A DNA stretch of 64,000 nt from an uncultured Bacteroidales bacterium. GTDB lineage: Bacteria; Bacteroidota; Bacteroidia; Bacteroidales; P3. The notes under the pieces are model-generated. The model saw only the letters and a program-made list of their open reading frames with translations. It was not told the DNA's origin and made no database searches. This document shows, piece after piece, positions 6,681-16,030 of the stretch. The translations under genes were made by a program, and so were the position numbers. Each line of letters begins with the position of its first letter. The first letter of the stretch is position 1. Where the stretch lies: contig ONLW01000009.1 in NCBI GenBank assembly GCA_900318835.1, positions 62,001 through 126,000 of the forward strand. Direction: 5' to 3'.

Positions 6681-9600
6681 ATGAAACGATATATTCTATT
6701 GGCGATGCTAGCAGCGTGCTGGGGCGTCGGGGCGCAGAGCCACTCAGTGCTAAGCAACGGAAGATGGTGGAGACTGAGCGTGGAGGAAGAGGGGGTGTAC
6801 GGCATCACCACTCGCGACATCCCAGAACTTCAAGGCGTTGCCATCGGCAACCTTGGAGTGTATGGCGGCAGCGGCGCCATGCTGTCGACATGGAACGTCC
6901 AAACCCCTACCACCGACCTGACTCCAATACGCATTGATATTCTGGACCATAACAACAACAGCATCTTCGACCCAGGCGACGAACTTCTTTTCTTCGGCGA
7001 GGGAGCCGACCGGTGGATTTACGACAACACCACGAAATGCTGGGTGTTTGAGAACCATGCCTACGCCAATGAGAACTGCTACTATCTGACCATCAACGCT
7101 CCTGCAACCGTGCGCATTGCCACCGCCGCCGCGGTGGATGCCGACTCCTCACTAAAGAAACTGACCGTGGTAGCTCACCACGAGAACAATCTGACAAACA
7201 TGTTCAAAACCGGCCAGACATGGCTGGGCGAGCGCCTGAGTAGCACCCAGACACAACGCACCTTCGACGTGAGGCTTCCCGGTACCGAAATCCAGGACGT
7301 GAAACTGCACTACGCCGTAGCCAGCACATCGACAACACAAGCCACCTTCAGGCTAAGCACCAACAGATTCAACCGTCAGGAAACCACAACTGCCAGCAAC
7401 CCTTGGCGCTCGGTGACAGACGCGCTGGAAGCCAACGCCCAGAACTATACCTTCACATTGACATTCTCCCCCGTAGACAATGCCGGTTTGGGCTATTTGG
7501 ACTATATCGAACTTTGTGCCCACGCCGCGGTGAACTTCGGTGGCGGACAGACCATTGTCCGCAACGACCAATACCTCGGAAACGTAGCCCGTTTCCACAT
7601 AACGGGAATTGACAACAATCGTGTGTGGGAGGTCACCACGGCAGGAGGCGAACGCGAGATGGCCGTAAACAACAACTCATGGGCTGACAGCACACCGACG
7701 ACACGCCGCTATGTGGTCTTCGACGAATACTCCTATCTAACACCCTCATCCATAGAAAAAATTGCCAACCAAAACCTTCACGGTGCCGCCTCGGCCGACT
7801 TGGTGGTGGTGACCAAAAGCGAATTCCTGTCCCAAGCCCAGCGGCTGGCAGGCTTGCACGAACTATTTGACGGGCTGAATGTGCTGGTAGTGACCGACAG
7901 GGAGGTTTTCAACGAGTACTCGTCGGGCAAACAGGATCCGATGGCCATACGCTCACTGCTGCGAGACCTGAACGAACGCCATGGCGACCTGCCACCGCGA
8001 TACCTGCTGCTTTTTGGCAAAGGAACCTATGACAACCGCAACTACCTGGGCAACACGGTGCCGACACTGGTAACTTATGAAACCCCGGCCTCGTTCGACG
8101 AGGAGGGCGGCTCCTATGCTAGCGACGACATGCTGGGCTACCTCGGAGCCTCAGACCACGGTTCGTCCTCGGAAACAATGGCTTTGAGTGTGGGACGCTT
8201 GCCCGCCAAGGACACTGCGGAAGCACGACACTTGGTAGACAAAATAGAACATTACATCACCCGACGCGACCTGGCCGACGAAACTAACCGCGGCGATTGG
8301 CGCAACTATGTAGCCCTGCTGTCCGACGATGCCGATCCCGGCAAAAGCGGCGACACTATCTTTGCCCACTCTTCGGAAGTCATTGCCACCAGCATCAAGC
8401 AGACGTTGCCGCAAATGAACATCGACCGTCTTTATGCCGATGCCTATCACCAAGAGAGCGGCGCCATAGGCTCGTACTATCCAGACTTGAACAATGCCCT
8501 CCGTCAGCGCATCGACTACGGATGTCTGCTGCTCAACTACATTGGCCACGGCTCGGCAGCCTATATCGGCACTGAACGTTACATCGAGCCTTCGGACATC
8601 GAAAACTATAGCAACGGCGACCGCCTGCCGCTGTTCGTCACCAGCACCTGCACCTACAGTCGTTTCGACCAGACCGACGAGCTATGTGGTGCCGAAGCCT
8701 GCGTACTGGCTCCCGCAGCCATGATTGGAGTCATCGGAGCTTCACGCCCCATCAGCCATATCGAGCGCTTTAACAAAGACGTGGTACACTATGCCCTCGA
8801 CCCTACAAATACCATTGGCGATGCCTTGCGCAAAGCAAAGAACCGCACACCAGTATCGCCATGCATCGGCCTGCTGGGCGACCCTGCCTTGCGGCTAAGC
8901 CAGCCTGAAAACCGCATCAAGGTAACTCACATCAACACTGTACCTGTAACTGACACCACCGACGTGACAGCCGACGTGCTTTCACTCGTCACCGTGCAGG
9001 GGGAAATACAGGACAGGGCTGGTAATCTGGTAACCGATTTCGACGGCACCATCTATCCAATAGTCTTCGACCGCGAAATGCGCTCGACTACCCTGGCCAA
9101 CGACAACTCCAATACACAAATATCGTTCTGGCAACAGAAGAACGTGCTCTACAAAGGCAACCACACCGTGAGCGGCGGCCGCTTCGAATACTCGTTCATC
9201 GTGCCAAAGGACGTTCCTTACCAGTATGCTTACGCCAAATTGAGCCATTACGCCAAATCAGGCTCCGACCACGCCACAGGCAGCTACCTTCGGTTGAAAC
9301 TGGGTGGCATGAGCGATGTGGCCATCGAAGACATGTCGGCTCCCGAAATTACCCTTTTCATGGGCGACACCAACTTCCGCGCCGGCGACTTGACAGGCTC
9401 CTCCCCCACCCTTTTGGTACACATCACAGACTCGGCAGGCATCAATATCGGTGCCGGCCTAGGCCATGACATCACAGCCGTGATTGACGACAACCCCAAC
9501 AGCCTTATCGTGCTCAACGACCTCTATCAGCAAGACATCCTCAACAGCCGCTGCGGCAGCGTGACATACACCCTAAAAAAACTCACTCCCGGTCGCCACA

Positions 9601-9971
9601 CCGTGACCGTCAAAGCATGGAACATCTACGGTCTCTCGGGCAGTACCTCCATTCCTTTCGTAGTGCGCGGAGAAGACACGTTGACCTTCTCGGATTTAAG
9701 CTGCTACCCCAATCCCTCAACAACGCAGGCGCGCTTTGAGTTGCGGGTAAACGACCCAACCTCCATCACTTCAGCCGAACTGCAGATCTACGACTCGCAC
9801 GGCAGCATGGTCAGCAGTTTTATCCCCACTGTCTCAGCCGCAGGCTATATGGTAGGACCCGTGTTATGGGATGTCCGCGTGGTGCCTCCGGGACTCTATC
9901 TGGCACGCATGGTGATGACCGATAGTGAAGGCGAAACGCATCAGGTGGTTACAAAATGTATCGTAAGATAA
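6681..9971 (+). CDS. porU: type IX secretion sortase PorU (C25 peptidase family)
   Basis: PorU is the surface transpeptidase of the type IX secretion system. It removes the C-terminal signal of cargo proteins and joins them to A-LPS. The start at 6681 gives a clean signal peptide (MKRYILLAMLAACWGVGAQ); an ATG at 6660 would add seven residues. The protein is 1096 residues, close to the family size. The C25 catalytic pair is visible: His in NYIGHGSAAYIG (residue 623) and Cys in VTSTCTYSRFD (residue 657), 34 residues apart. The last 90 residues (CYPNPSTTQARFEL to ATKCIVR-like end) form a FlgD-like Ig/C-terminal domain. porV follows 55 bases downstream, the usual order in Bacteroidales. Confidence 0.95.
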   Translation: MKRYILLAMLAACWGVGAQSHSVLSNGRWWRLSVEEEGVYGITTRDIPELQGVAIGNLGVYGGSGAMLSTWNVQTPTTDLTPIRIDILDHNNNSIFDPGDELLFFGEGADRWIYDNTTKCWVFENHAYANENCYYLTINAPATVRIATAAAVDADSSLKKLTVVAHHENNLTNMFKTGQTWLGERLSSTQTQRTFDVRLPGTEIQDVKLHYAVASTSTTQATFRLSTNRFNRQETTTASNPWRSVTDALEANAQNYTFTLTFSPVDNAGLGYLDYIELCAHAAVNFGGGQTIVRNDQYLGNVARFHITGIDNNRVWEVTTAGGEREMAVNNNSWADSTPTTRRYVVFDEYSYLTPSSIEKIANQNLHGAASADLVVVTKSEFLSQAQRLAGLHELFDGLNVLVVTDREVFNEYSSGKQDPMAIRSLLRDLNERHGDLPPRYLLLFGKGTYDNRNYLGNTVPTLVTYETPASFDEEGGSYASDDMLGYLGASDHGSSSETMALSVGRLPAKDTAEARHLVDKIEHYITRRDLADETNRGDWRNYVALLSDDADPGKSGDTIFAHSSEVIATSIKQTLPQMNIDRLYADAYHQESGAIGSYYPDLNNALRQRIDYGCLLLNYIGHGSAAYIGTERYIEPSDIENYSNGDRLPLFVTSTCTYSRFDQTDELCGAEACVLAPAAMIGVIGASRPISHIERFNKDVVHYALDPTNTIGDALRKAKNRTPVSPCIGLLGDPALRLSQPENRIKVTHINTVPVTDTTDVTADVLSLVTVQGEIQDRAGNLVTDFDGTIYPIVFDREMRSTTLANDNSNTQISFWQQKNVLYKGNHTVSGGRFEYSFIVPKDVPYQYAYAKLSHYAKSGSDHATGSYLRLKLGGMSDVAIEDMSAPEITLFMGDTNFRAGDLTGSSPTLLVHITDSAGINIGAGLGHDITAVIDDNPNSLIVLNDLYQQDILNSRCGSVTYTLKKLTPGRHTVTVKAWNIYGLSGSTSIPFVVRGEDTLTFSDLSCYPNPSTTQARFELRVNDPTSITSAELQIYDSHGSMVSSFIPTVSAAGYMVGPVLWDVRVVPPGLYLARMVMTDSEGETHQVVTKCIVR

Positions 9972-10026
9972 ACAATAAAAGAAATCTTTTCACGTTATTG
10001 ATATATTGAACTTGATATTTAGATAA

Positions 10027-11199
10027 ATGAAAAAACTGACAATCCTGACATTACTCGTGGCCATGGGCGGTACGCTCAGTGCCCAGTACTCTGAGACCGG
10101 CCAATCGAAGAACTACATCTCGACAGGTATGCCCATCATCATGATTTCCCCCGACGCCATCTCAAGCGGAATGGGCGACGTGGGCGTTGCCTCGACACCC
10201 GATGCCTACTCGGCACACTGGAACAACGCCAAGTTTGCTTTCATTGATGGTTCGGCCGGTGCCTACACTACCTACACCCCTTGGCTGCGCAAACTAAACG
10301 TGGGCGACATGAACTTATTCTACCTTGCCGGTTACTACCGAATCAATCCCCGTAGCACCGCTGCCTTAAGCCTCACCTATTTCACACTGGGAGACATTGA
10401 CAACACCGACGTGGAAGGCAACAAAATCCAAACGTTGCATCCCAACGAGTTCGCCGTCGATGCAACCTATGCATTGAAACTCAACGACAATCTGTCGCTC
10501 GGTGCCACAGGCCGCTACATGCGAAGCGACCTTACCAATGGTCAGACCATCAGCGACGGCAGTGGCAATACCCCTACCCATCCTGCCAATTCGCTGGCAG
10601 CCGATATCGGGCTCTACTTCCAACAGACCATCGACAAGTCACAAGACTATGCCTTGGGTCTCTTCATCTCGAACCTAGGTGCCAAATTGTCGTACTCTGA
10701 TGATGACAACGACAAAGAATTCCTCCCATCAAACCTGCGCATCGGCGGACGCTACACTAACAAAATTGATGACTACAACAAGATATCCCTCATGCTCGAT
10801 CTCAACAAATTGTTGGTCCCTACTCCACCATTGCGCAACGACACTGCAGCCTGGCCTGCTTACAACAACATGGGTGTCATTGAGGGTGTCTTCAATTCAT
10901 TCAGCGATGCTCCCGGCGGACTGACCGAAGAGTTGCAGGAAATACAAGTTTCTGCAGGTGCCGAATACTGGTATGCAGAACTTTTCGCTGTGCGTGCAGG
11001 TTACTTTCACGAACACGCCAACAAGGGCGGTCGCCAGTATGCTACCGTCGGCGTCGGCATCCGCTACAACTACTTTAGAGGAGACTTCTCCTACCTCATC
11101 CCCACCACCACAGTCTCCACCAACTCACTGGCCAACACCATCCGCGTTTCCATTGGCCTTGACATGAAACCCACCACCCCAAATCGCCCTGTAGAATAA
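10027..11199 (+). CDS. porV: type IX secretion outer-membrane protein PorV
   Basis: PorV (LptO) is a FadL-like outer-membrane barrel that receives cargo from the Sov translocon and presents it to the PorU attachment complex. The 390-residue protein has a signal peptide ending GGTLSAQ. The family start follows: [21 protein letters not shown] and [18 protein letters not shown] near residues 35-75. Alternating amphipathic strands run to the end, where the barrel closes with IRVSIGLDM. The stop TAA shares one base with the ispF start. The porU-porV-ispF order also occurs in Porphyromonas gingivalis. Confidence 0.96.
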   Translation: MKKLTILTLLVAMGGTLSAQYSETGQSKNYISTGMPIIMISPDAISSGMGDVGVASTPDAYSAHWNNAKFAFIDGSAGAYTTYTPWLRKLNVGDMNLFYLAGYYRINPRSTAALSLTYFTLGDIDNTDVEGNKIQTLHPNEFAVDATYALKLNDNLSLGATGRYMRSDLTNGQTISDGSGNTPTHPANSLAADIGLYFQQTIDKSQDYALGLFISNLGAKLSYSDDDNDKEFLPSNLRIGGRYTNKIDDYNKISLMLDLNKLLVPTPPLRNDTAAWPAYNNMGVIEGVFNSFSDAPGGLTEELQEIQVSAGAEYWYAELFAVRAGYFHEHANKGGRQYATVGVGIRYNYFRGDFSYLIPTTTVSTNSLANTIRVSIGLDMKPTTPNRPVE

Positions 11200-11666
11200 T
11201 GAGGATCGGCACAGGATATGACGTACACCAACTCCAAGAGGGTCTAGAGCTATGGATGGGCGGAGTGAAAATCGACCACACCCATGGTCTGCTGGGGCAC
11301 TCTGACGCTGACGTGCTACTGCATGCCATCTGCGATGCCTTACTTGGTGCTGCTGCTTTCGGCGATATCGGCAAACATTTCCCCGATACCGACCTTCAGT
11401 ACAAAGGCATCTCAAGTATCAAACTACTGTCACATGTGGCCCGTCTGCTGAAAGAGTACGGATATACAATAGGCAACATTGATTCCACCATCGTTGCCCA
11501 ACGGCCTAAGATGGCGCCTCACATCCCGCAGATGCGCCAGAACATCGCAGATGCCTTAGGCATTGATGTGGACTGCGTATCCGTAAAAGCCACCACCACC
11601 GAGCGACTTGGTTTCGAGGGCCGCGAGGAAGGCATCTCGGCTCAGGCTATTGCACTGATAAACTAA
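11199..11666 (+). CDS. ispF: 2-C-methyl-D-erythritol 2,4-cyclodiphosphate synthase
   Basis: IspF makes the cyclic diphosphate of the MEP isoprenoid pathway from CDP-ME 2-phosphate, releasing CMP. The 155 residues are full length and start [12 protein letters not shown], where Asp8 and His10 bind the active-site zinc. [17 protein letters not shown] and [10 protein letters not shown] follow, with the second metal and substrate residues. [14 protein letters not shown] and [17 protein letters not shown] form the nucleotide pocket. The start codon overlaps the porV stop, so its expression is tied to the secretion genes. Confidence 0.97.
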   Translation: MRIGTGYDVHQLQEGLELWMGGVKIDHTHGLLGHSDADVLLHAICDALLGAAAFGDIGKHFPDTDLQYKGISSIKLLSHVARLLKEYGYTIGNIDSTIVAQRPKMAPHIPQMRQNIADALGIDVDCVSVKATTTERLGFEGREEGISAQAIALIN

Positions 11667-11670
11667 AACA

Positions 11671-11961
11671 ATGGAAGAGAATAAACCCTACACCTCACCC
11701 CAAGCTGACGATGAAGCCGCCGTTTTGGAAGACAACGGTTGCCGACTAGTACTATACAACGACGATGTCCACACTTTCGACTATGTCATCAAAGCTCTTG
11801 TCGACATCTGCCGCCACACCACCGAACAAGCCGAGCAGTGCGCTATCCTTGTCCATTGCCACGGAAAATGCACCATCAAGCATGGTGCCCACTACGAGCT
11901 CCTCCCCATGCATACTGCTCTTCTCAACAAGCAACTGACAACTGAAATCATCGAAAACTAA
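11671..11961 (+). CDS. clpS: ATP-dependent Clp protease adaptor ClpS
   Basis: ClpS is the N-degron adaptor that delivers proteins with bulky N-terminal residues to ClpAP/ClpCP. The 96-residue protein carries the core fold: CRLVLYNDDVHTFDYVI near residues 24-40 (the Asn-Asp-Asp of the N-end residue pocket), the helix ALVDICRHTTEQAEQCA, and LVHCHGKCTIKHG near 65-77, whose His contacts the substrate N-terminus. The first 22 residues are a flexible extension as expected. It starts five bases after ispF. Confidence 0.93.
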   Translation: MEENKPYTSPQADDEAAVLEDNGCRLVLYNDDVHTFDYVIKALVDICRHTTEQAEQCAILVHCHGKCTIKHGAHYELLPMHTALLNKQLTTEIIEN

Positions 11962-11967
11962 AACAGA

Positions 11968-12447
11968 ATGAATACAACACTGCTTATTATCGTACTGATT
12001 TTGGGCGTGGTACTTCTCGCCCTTGAGATTGTAGCCCTGCCGGGCGGCATCGCCGGTGCCTTTGGTGTCGGCCTCATCGGTTTTGGCGTGTGGCAGACCT
12101 ATGCCCTTTTCGGAAACACTACAGGTACTATCGTACTGCTCTGTTCCATTGCCCTCTGCATACTCATGCTCATCTGGTTCATGAAAACCAAGACATGGAA
12201 GCGGTTTAGCCTCAACGAGGAGAGCAACAGCAAAGTTAATCAACTGGAGCCAGCCGTCAATGTGGGGACCAAAGGGGTTACTATCTCGCGTCTCGCCCCC
12301 ACGGGAAAAGCTCTCATCAACGGTAAAACAATGGAGGTTCATGCTGTCAACAAATTCATCGACCCCGACCATTCCATTGAGGTGGTATCCATCGAAGGCT
12401 ACCGCATCGACGTGGTCGAGACCAGCGATACCCGCTTTGAGAAATAG
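11968..12447 (+). CDS. NfeD-like membrane protein (short form)
   Basis: NfeD proteins partner with flotillins in membrane microdomains. This 159-residue form has two or three N-terminal hydrophobic helices (TLLIIVLILGVVLLALEIVA and the segment after residue 25) and a C-terminal OB-like domain from about residue 95. The domain ends with the family pattern VNKFIDPDHSIEVVSIEGYR. It lacks the ClpP-class protease domain of the long form. The flotillin-like gene floA follows after 27 bases, the standard pairing. Confidence 0.9.
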   Translation: MNTTLLIIVLILGVVLLALEIVALPGGIAGAFGVGLIGFGVWQTYALFGNTTGTIVLLCSIALCILMLIWFMKTKTWKRFSLNEESNSKVNQLEPAVNVGTKGVTISRLAPTGKALINGKTMEVHAVNKFIDPDHSIEVVSIEGYRIDVVETSDTRFEK

Positions 12448-12474
12448 ATTAATAACAAATAAACATTAAACATT

Positions 12475-13464
12475 ATGGAAACTGCCATTATTATCGGAGT
12501 ATGCGCTATAGCGCTCATCCTGTTCCTCTATCTGGTTCCCATCGGAATCTGGTTTCAAGCCCTCATTTCTGGAGTCCACACCTCACTGGTGCAGCTCATC
12601 TTCATGCGCTTTCGCAAAGTACCTCCCACTGTCATCGTCAACAATATGATCTCCGCCTCAAAAGCCGGACTGAAAATACAGCAGAACGACCTTGAGGCCC
12701 ACTACCTCGCCGGTGGTCACGTAGCATCCGTTGTCAACGCCCTTATCAGCGCCGACAAAGCCAATATGAACCTCGATTTCAAGACCGCCACTGCCATTGA
12801 CCTCGCCGGCCGCGACGTGCTGAAGGCCGTGCAGACCTCGGTCAATCCCAAGGTCATTGATACCCCCCCTGTGGCCGCTGTGGCCAAGGATGGTATCCAG
12901 CTCATTGCCAAAGCCCGTGTCACCGTGAGAACCAACATCAAGCAGCTCGTCGGTGGCGCCGGTGAAGAGACCATTCTTGCCCGTGTTGGCGAAGGTATCG
13001 TCACCTCCATCGGTTCGGCCGTCAGCCACAAGCAGGTACTCGAAAATCCCGACAGCATCTCCAAGCTCGTCCTCACCAAAGGTCTCGACAGCGGTACCGC
13101 CTTTGAGATTCTCTCTATCGATATCGCAGATATCGACGTGGGTAAGAACATCGGAGCCCAACTGCAGATGGATCAGGCCAATGCCGACAAGAACATCGCC
13201 CAAGCAAAGGCCGAGGAACGTCGTGCCATGGCTGTCGCCAGCGAGCAAGAGATGAAAGCCAAAGCTCAAGAAGCCCGCGCCAAGGTTATCATGGCCGAAG
13301 CCGAAGTGCCGCTGGCCATGGCCGAAGCCTTCCGCAACGGCAATCTTGGCATCATGGACTATTACCGCATGAAAAATATCCAGGCCGACACCGACATGCG
13401 CTCCAGTCTCGCCACCCCTCAGGGTACCGTCAAACCCGCCGCCAACAAATCTTTGGATAAATAA
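12475..13464 (+). CDS. floA: flotillin-like protein FloA
   Basis: FloA is a membrane-anchored scaffold that organises functional membrane microdomains. The 329 residues begin with a hydrophobic anchor ([20 protein letters not shown]). The SPFH/band-7 domain follows ([20 protein letters not shown], then [18 protein letters not shown]), and then a heptad-rich coiled coil of Ala, Glu and Lys ([16 protein letters not shown], residues about 235-290) that mediates oligomerisation. It is co-directional with the NfeD gene, as in Bacillus. Full length, with no oddities. Confidence 0.95.
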   Translation: METAIIIGVCAIALILFLYLVPIGIWFQALISGVHTSLVQLIFMRFRKVPPTVIVNNMISASKAGLKIQQNDLEAHYLAGGHVASVVNALISADKANMNLDFKTATAIDLAGRDVLKAVQTSVNPKVIDTPPVAAVAKDGIQLIAKARVTVRTNIKQLVGGAGEETILARVGEGIVTSIGSAVSHKQVLENPDSISKLVLTKGLDSGTAFEILSIDIADIDVGKNIGAQLQMDQANADKNIAQAKAEERRAMAVASEQEMKAKAQEARAKVIMAEAEVPLAMAEAFRNGNLGIMDYYRMKNIQADTDMRSSLATPQGTVKPAANKSLDK

Positions 13465-13472
13465 ACAAAACC

Positions 13473-14054
13473 ATGTTCAAGAGTAGCAAAATCAGTCTCA
13501 TTATCCGAGGCATCCTCTTCAGTACCCTTGGTATCCTTTGTTTCTGCGCACCGATAGCCACCATGGAATTCATCGCCAAGATGGCGGGTGTTGTCATCAT
13601 CATCACTGGCATAGTATTCTTCGTCCTCGGATACAAAAGCGCGGCCCGCAGTCTTGAGACCATGCGCCTCTCTGCCTCGATACTCTTGGTGATTCTTGGT
13701 ATACTCATCATGATTCACCCCGAAATTATTGCCATTCTCCTCGGAGCCTTCGTTCTCTTTGAAGGCATCGACTTCACTCTCAACACCATCAAGTACCACC
13801 GTGCCGGTGCCAAAGGATGGTGGCTCATGCTGGTGCTCGGTCTGGTAGTAATAGGCTTCGGGGTATGGAGCGTCTTCGTGCCCGAAATCACCGCTGCCAC
13901 CCTCAGCATCCTCTTCGGCATCGCATTCCTAGGCATCTCCATCGCCAGTTTCACCGCCTTGGCTGGACTCAACCTCGTCGAAGACTACTTCGACGCAGCC
14001 CAAAAATCCCTCGAAGACAAAGAGACCTACGTCGAAGCCGAAGTAGTGAAATAA
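13473..14054 (+). CDS. HdeD/DUF308 family membrane protein
   Basis: This small integral membrane protein of 193 residues has six hydrophobic helices arranged as three similar hairpins. Examples are SLIIRGILFSTLGILCFCAP, MAGVVIIITGIVFFVLGY and MLVLGLVVIGFGVWSVFVPE. This is the DUF308 repeat found in E. coli HdeD, which is linked to acid tolerance; the role in Bacteroidales is not established. The C-terminal 20 residues are acidic and cytoplasmic (EDYFDAAQKSLEDKETY). It begins nine bases after floA and probably ends that operon. Confidence 0.85.
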   Translation: MFKSSKISLIIRGILFSTLGILCFCAPIATMEFIAKMAGVVIIITGIVFFVLGYKSAARSLETMRLSASILLVILGILIMIHPEIIAILLGAFVLFEGIDFTLNTIKYHRAGAKGWWLMLVLGLVVIGFGVWSVFVPEITAATLSILFGIAFLGISIASFTALAGLNLVEDYFDAAQKSLEDKETYVEAEVVK

Positions 14055-14156
14055 TAGTATCCTTGTTCGGTGTAAAAACAACAACCAGCAGTGGCATTTC
14101 ATGGCCGTTACCGGGTTATAGATTGTAATTTAAAAACATAATATTACTATTGTAAA

Positions 14157-14897
14157 ATGAAGAAAGTTTTAATGACACTTACAGCAGCCTTTTGCTGCTC
14201 ACTGACTGCAGTGCTGTTCGCCTCCTGCAGTGACGAAGAAACCACCTACAAAACAAATTACACCTATGAAATAGGGAACGGACGAGCGGTTGATTATGTG
14301 GAATCAGAGCATCGAGCCATTCTGGCGGCCCTATACCAAGCCATTGGCTACGATGGAAATACCTTCCAACACCATTCGAGCAAAAAAGATGACGAGATGA
14401 AGATTGCCTGCGATGCTGTCAAGGAGCAATTCAACAACATCCAGAGCACCTACCTCACCTACGCCCTCATCCGAGTGACCCACGATGCAGCCAATCCTAC
14501 GGCAGAACGGAAAAAAGACACTATCGCCATCTACGAATTCGGCCGTGCTACTCAACTGCCGTATATCAAATACTCATTCAACACCAACGAGCAAGAGGCA
14601 AAAACTCAACTCAATGCCATCCGCGACTCCATCGGAGATGAAATCTATAAAAGAACACGCCGTACCTTCATACGCCTGAACACCGAATTCACCAACAGCC
14701 TTGGCTACTGGCTCACCCTTTACACCCCCGAAGATGACCAGTTCCAGCAGCAAGTGGCACACATCTGCGACTCTGTGGCCAACGCCCATGCCAACGACAC
14801 CTTGGCGGTAGACTTCAACGTTTGGGTCAACAAAACCGGTCTGCTCAACAACCAGACCTCCGACGTCTGGAGTCACACCTTCCACGCCAACCAATAA
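14157..14897 (+). CDS. lipoprotein of unknown function
   Basis: I do not recognise this 246-residue protein. It has a lipoprotein signal (AVLFASCSDEE; Cys near residue 23) with acidic residues after the cysteine, compatible with surface export in Bacteroidetes. The body is soluble and mixed helix/strand, with a region rich in Asn and Thr. Segments such as ESEHRAILAALYQAIGYDGN and YALIRVTHDAANPTAERKKD have no motif I can name. It stands alone, about 100 bases after the DUF308 gene, and ends before a strong terminator. The gap 14055-14156 shows no clear promoter box. Confidence 0.75.
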   Translation: MKKVLMTLTAAFCCSLTAVLFASCSDEETTYKTNYTYEIGNGRAVDYVESEHRAILAALYQAIGYDGNTFQHHSSKKDDEMKIACDAVKEQFNNIQSTYLTYALIRVTHDAANPTAERKKDTIAIYEFGRATQLPYIKYSFNTNEQEAKTQLNAIRDSIGDEIYKRTRRTFIRLNTEFTNSLGYWLTLYTPEDDQFQQQVAHICDSVANAHANDTLAVDFNVWVNKTGLLNNQTSDVWSHTFHANQ

Positions 14898-14921
14898 AAA
14901 GTTTTTTCTACCCTATACAAT

Positions 14922-14952
14922 ATGCGCCCCAATTCGAGGGCGCATTTTTTTT
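14922..14952 (+). terminator. Rho-independent terminator after the lipoprotein gene
   Basis: ATGCGCCC (14922-14929) pairs with GGGCGCAT (14938-14945) around an eight-base loop and is followed by a run of eight T. A strong plus-strand terminator 25 bases after the stop codon. Confidence 0.93.
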
Positions 14953-14983
14953 ATACGCCATAGATGTCTTCTTTCTATCAAGA

Positions 14984-15089
14984 GCCTACCACCCCCCTAC
15001 CATCTCCCTACCATCTCCTACTATGGTAGGAGTTGGGTAGGAGATGGGTAAGAGTTGATAGGGAGTTGGTATTAAGTATCAAGTAATTA
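14984..15089 (-). repeat. phased 11-base palindromic repeat element, copy 3
   Basis: Left arm CTACCACCCCCC and TACCATCTCCC units, centre CTACTATGGTAG near 15018-15029. To the right come units GGTAGGAGTTG, GGTAGGAGATG, GGTAAGAGTTG and ATAGGGAGTTG, then GTATTAAGTATCAAGTAATT, the reverse complement of the 5' module. It is the only copy between convergent genes, flanked by the terminators at 14922 and 15123. It therefore has no gene start downstream in its own orientation. Confidence 0.85.
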
Positions 15090-15122
15090 TAGGGGGAGAT
15101 TTTTCGAGATAAAACCAGACGA

Positions 15123-15152
15123 AAACACCCGATGCCTCAGCATCGGGTGTTT
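15123..15152. terminator. hairpin terminator downstream of panB
   Basis: AAACACCCGATGC (15123-15135) and GCATCGGGTGTTT (15140-15152) form a perfect 13-base stem with loop CTCA. On the minus strand it follows the panB stop by 24 bases and is flanked by T residues, so it should end the panB transcript. It could also act in the other direction. Confidence 0.85.
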
Positions 15153-15176
15153 CTGTTGTAAAATACTGTGATTGGA

Positions 15177-15995
15177 TTAATACTGTTCTTTTTCGTTGGG
15201 GAAATTGCACGATTTGACATCAGAGATGTAATGGCGGATGGCATTGGAGATGTCCTCGCCGAAGGTGCCATAGGTGCGAAGGTAGCGTGGTTTGAACTGC
15301 TGGGTGATGCCGAGCATATCCTGCAATACAAGTACCTGACCGTCAGTCTTCTGACCTGCCCCGATACCAATGGTGGGGATTTTGAGTTCCTCAGTAACCT
15401 CGGCAGCGAGTTTGGCGGGAATTTTTTCCAGAACAAGGGCGAAACATCCGGCTTCCTGAAGAATGAGAGCGTCCTTTTTGACCTGTTCGGCCTCTTCCTG
15501 CTCGGTGGCACGGACGGCATAGGTACCGAACTTATTGATGCTCTGCGGAGTGAGGCCAAGGTGACCCATGACGGGGATACCCGCCGAAAGGATGCGATGG
15601 ATAGACTCGAGGATTTCCTCGCCGCCCTCCATCTTGATGGCGTCAGCACCGGTTTCCTTCATGATACGGATGGCGCTGGCGAGGGCCTGCTTGGAGTTGC
15701 CCTGATAGGTGCCGAAGGGCATGTCGACCACCACGAGGGCGCGCGTAATGGCGCGGACCACCGAGGCGGCATAGATAATCATCTCATCGAGCGAGATGGG
15801 GAGAGTGGTCTTGTGACCCTCCATGACGTTGGCAGCGGAGTCGCCAACGAGGACAACATCGATCTTGGCGCTCTCAAGGAGCGAGGCCATGGAGTAGTCG
15901 TAGGCCGTGAGCATGGCAATTTTCTCGCCGTGAAGTTTCATATTCTGTAGGACACGCGTGGTGACCTTGGTGACATCGGTTTGCAGGTAAGCCAT
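15177..15995 (-). CDS. panB: 3-methyl-2-oxobutanoate hydroxymethyltransferase
   Basis: PanB transfers a hydroxymethyl group from 5,10-methylene-tetrahydrofolate to alpha-ketoisovalerate, the first committed step of pantothenate and coenzyme A synthesis. The 272-residue protein is full length. Signature segments are [30 protein letters not shown] near residue 48 (Mg2+ ligand Asp), [20 protein letters not shown] near residue 115 (Mg2+ Glu) and [13 protein letters not shown]. It starts 35 bases after the unknown exported protein gene and may be the last gene of the long minus-strand run from guaB, followed by a strong hairpin. Confidence 0.97.
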   Translation of the reverse strand: MAYLQTDVTKVTTRVLQNMKLHGEKIAMLTAYDYSMASLLESAKIDVVLVGDSAANVMEGHKTTLPISLDEMIIYAASVVRAITRALVVVDMPFGTYQGNSKQALASAIRIMKETGADAIKMEGGEEILESIHRILSAGIPVMGHLGLTPQSINKFGTYAVRATEQEEAEQVKKDALILQEAGCFALVLEKIPAKLAAEVTEELKIPTIGIGAGQKTDGQVLVLQDMLGITQQFKPRYLRTYGTFGEDISNAIRHYISDVKSCNFPNEKEQY

Positions 15996-16030
15996 TTTCG
16001 GTTTAAGGTTTAGGATTTAAGTTTATGGGA

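Noticed and set aside
14984..15089. Repeat copy 3 as the transcription terminator of the flanking genes
   Set aside because: Good terminators already lie on both sides (14922-14952 and 15123-15152), and the element lacks a T tract next to its stem.
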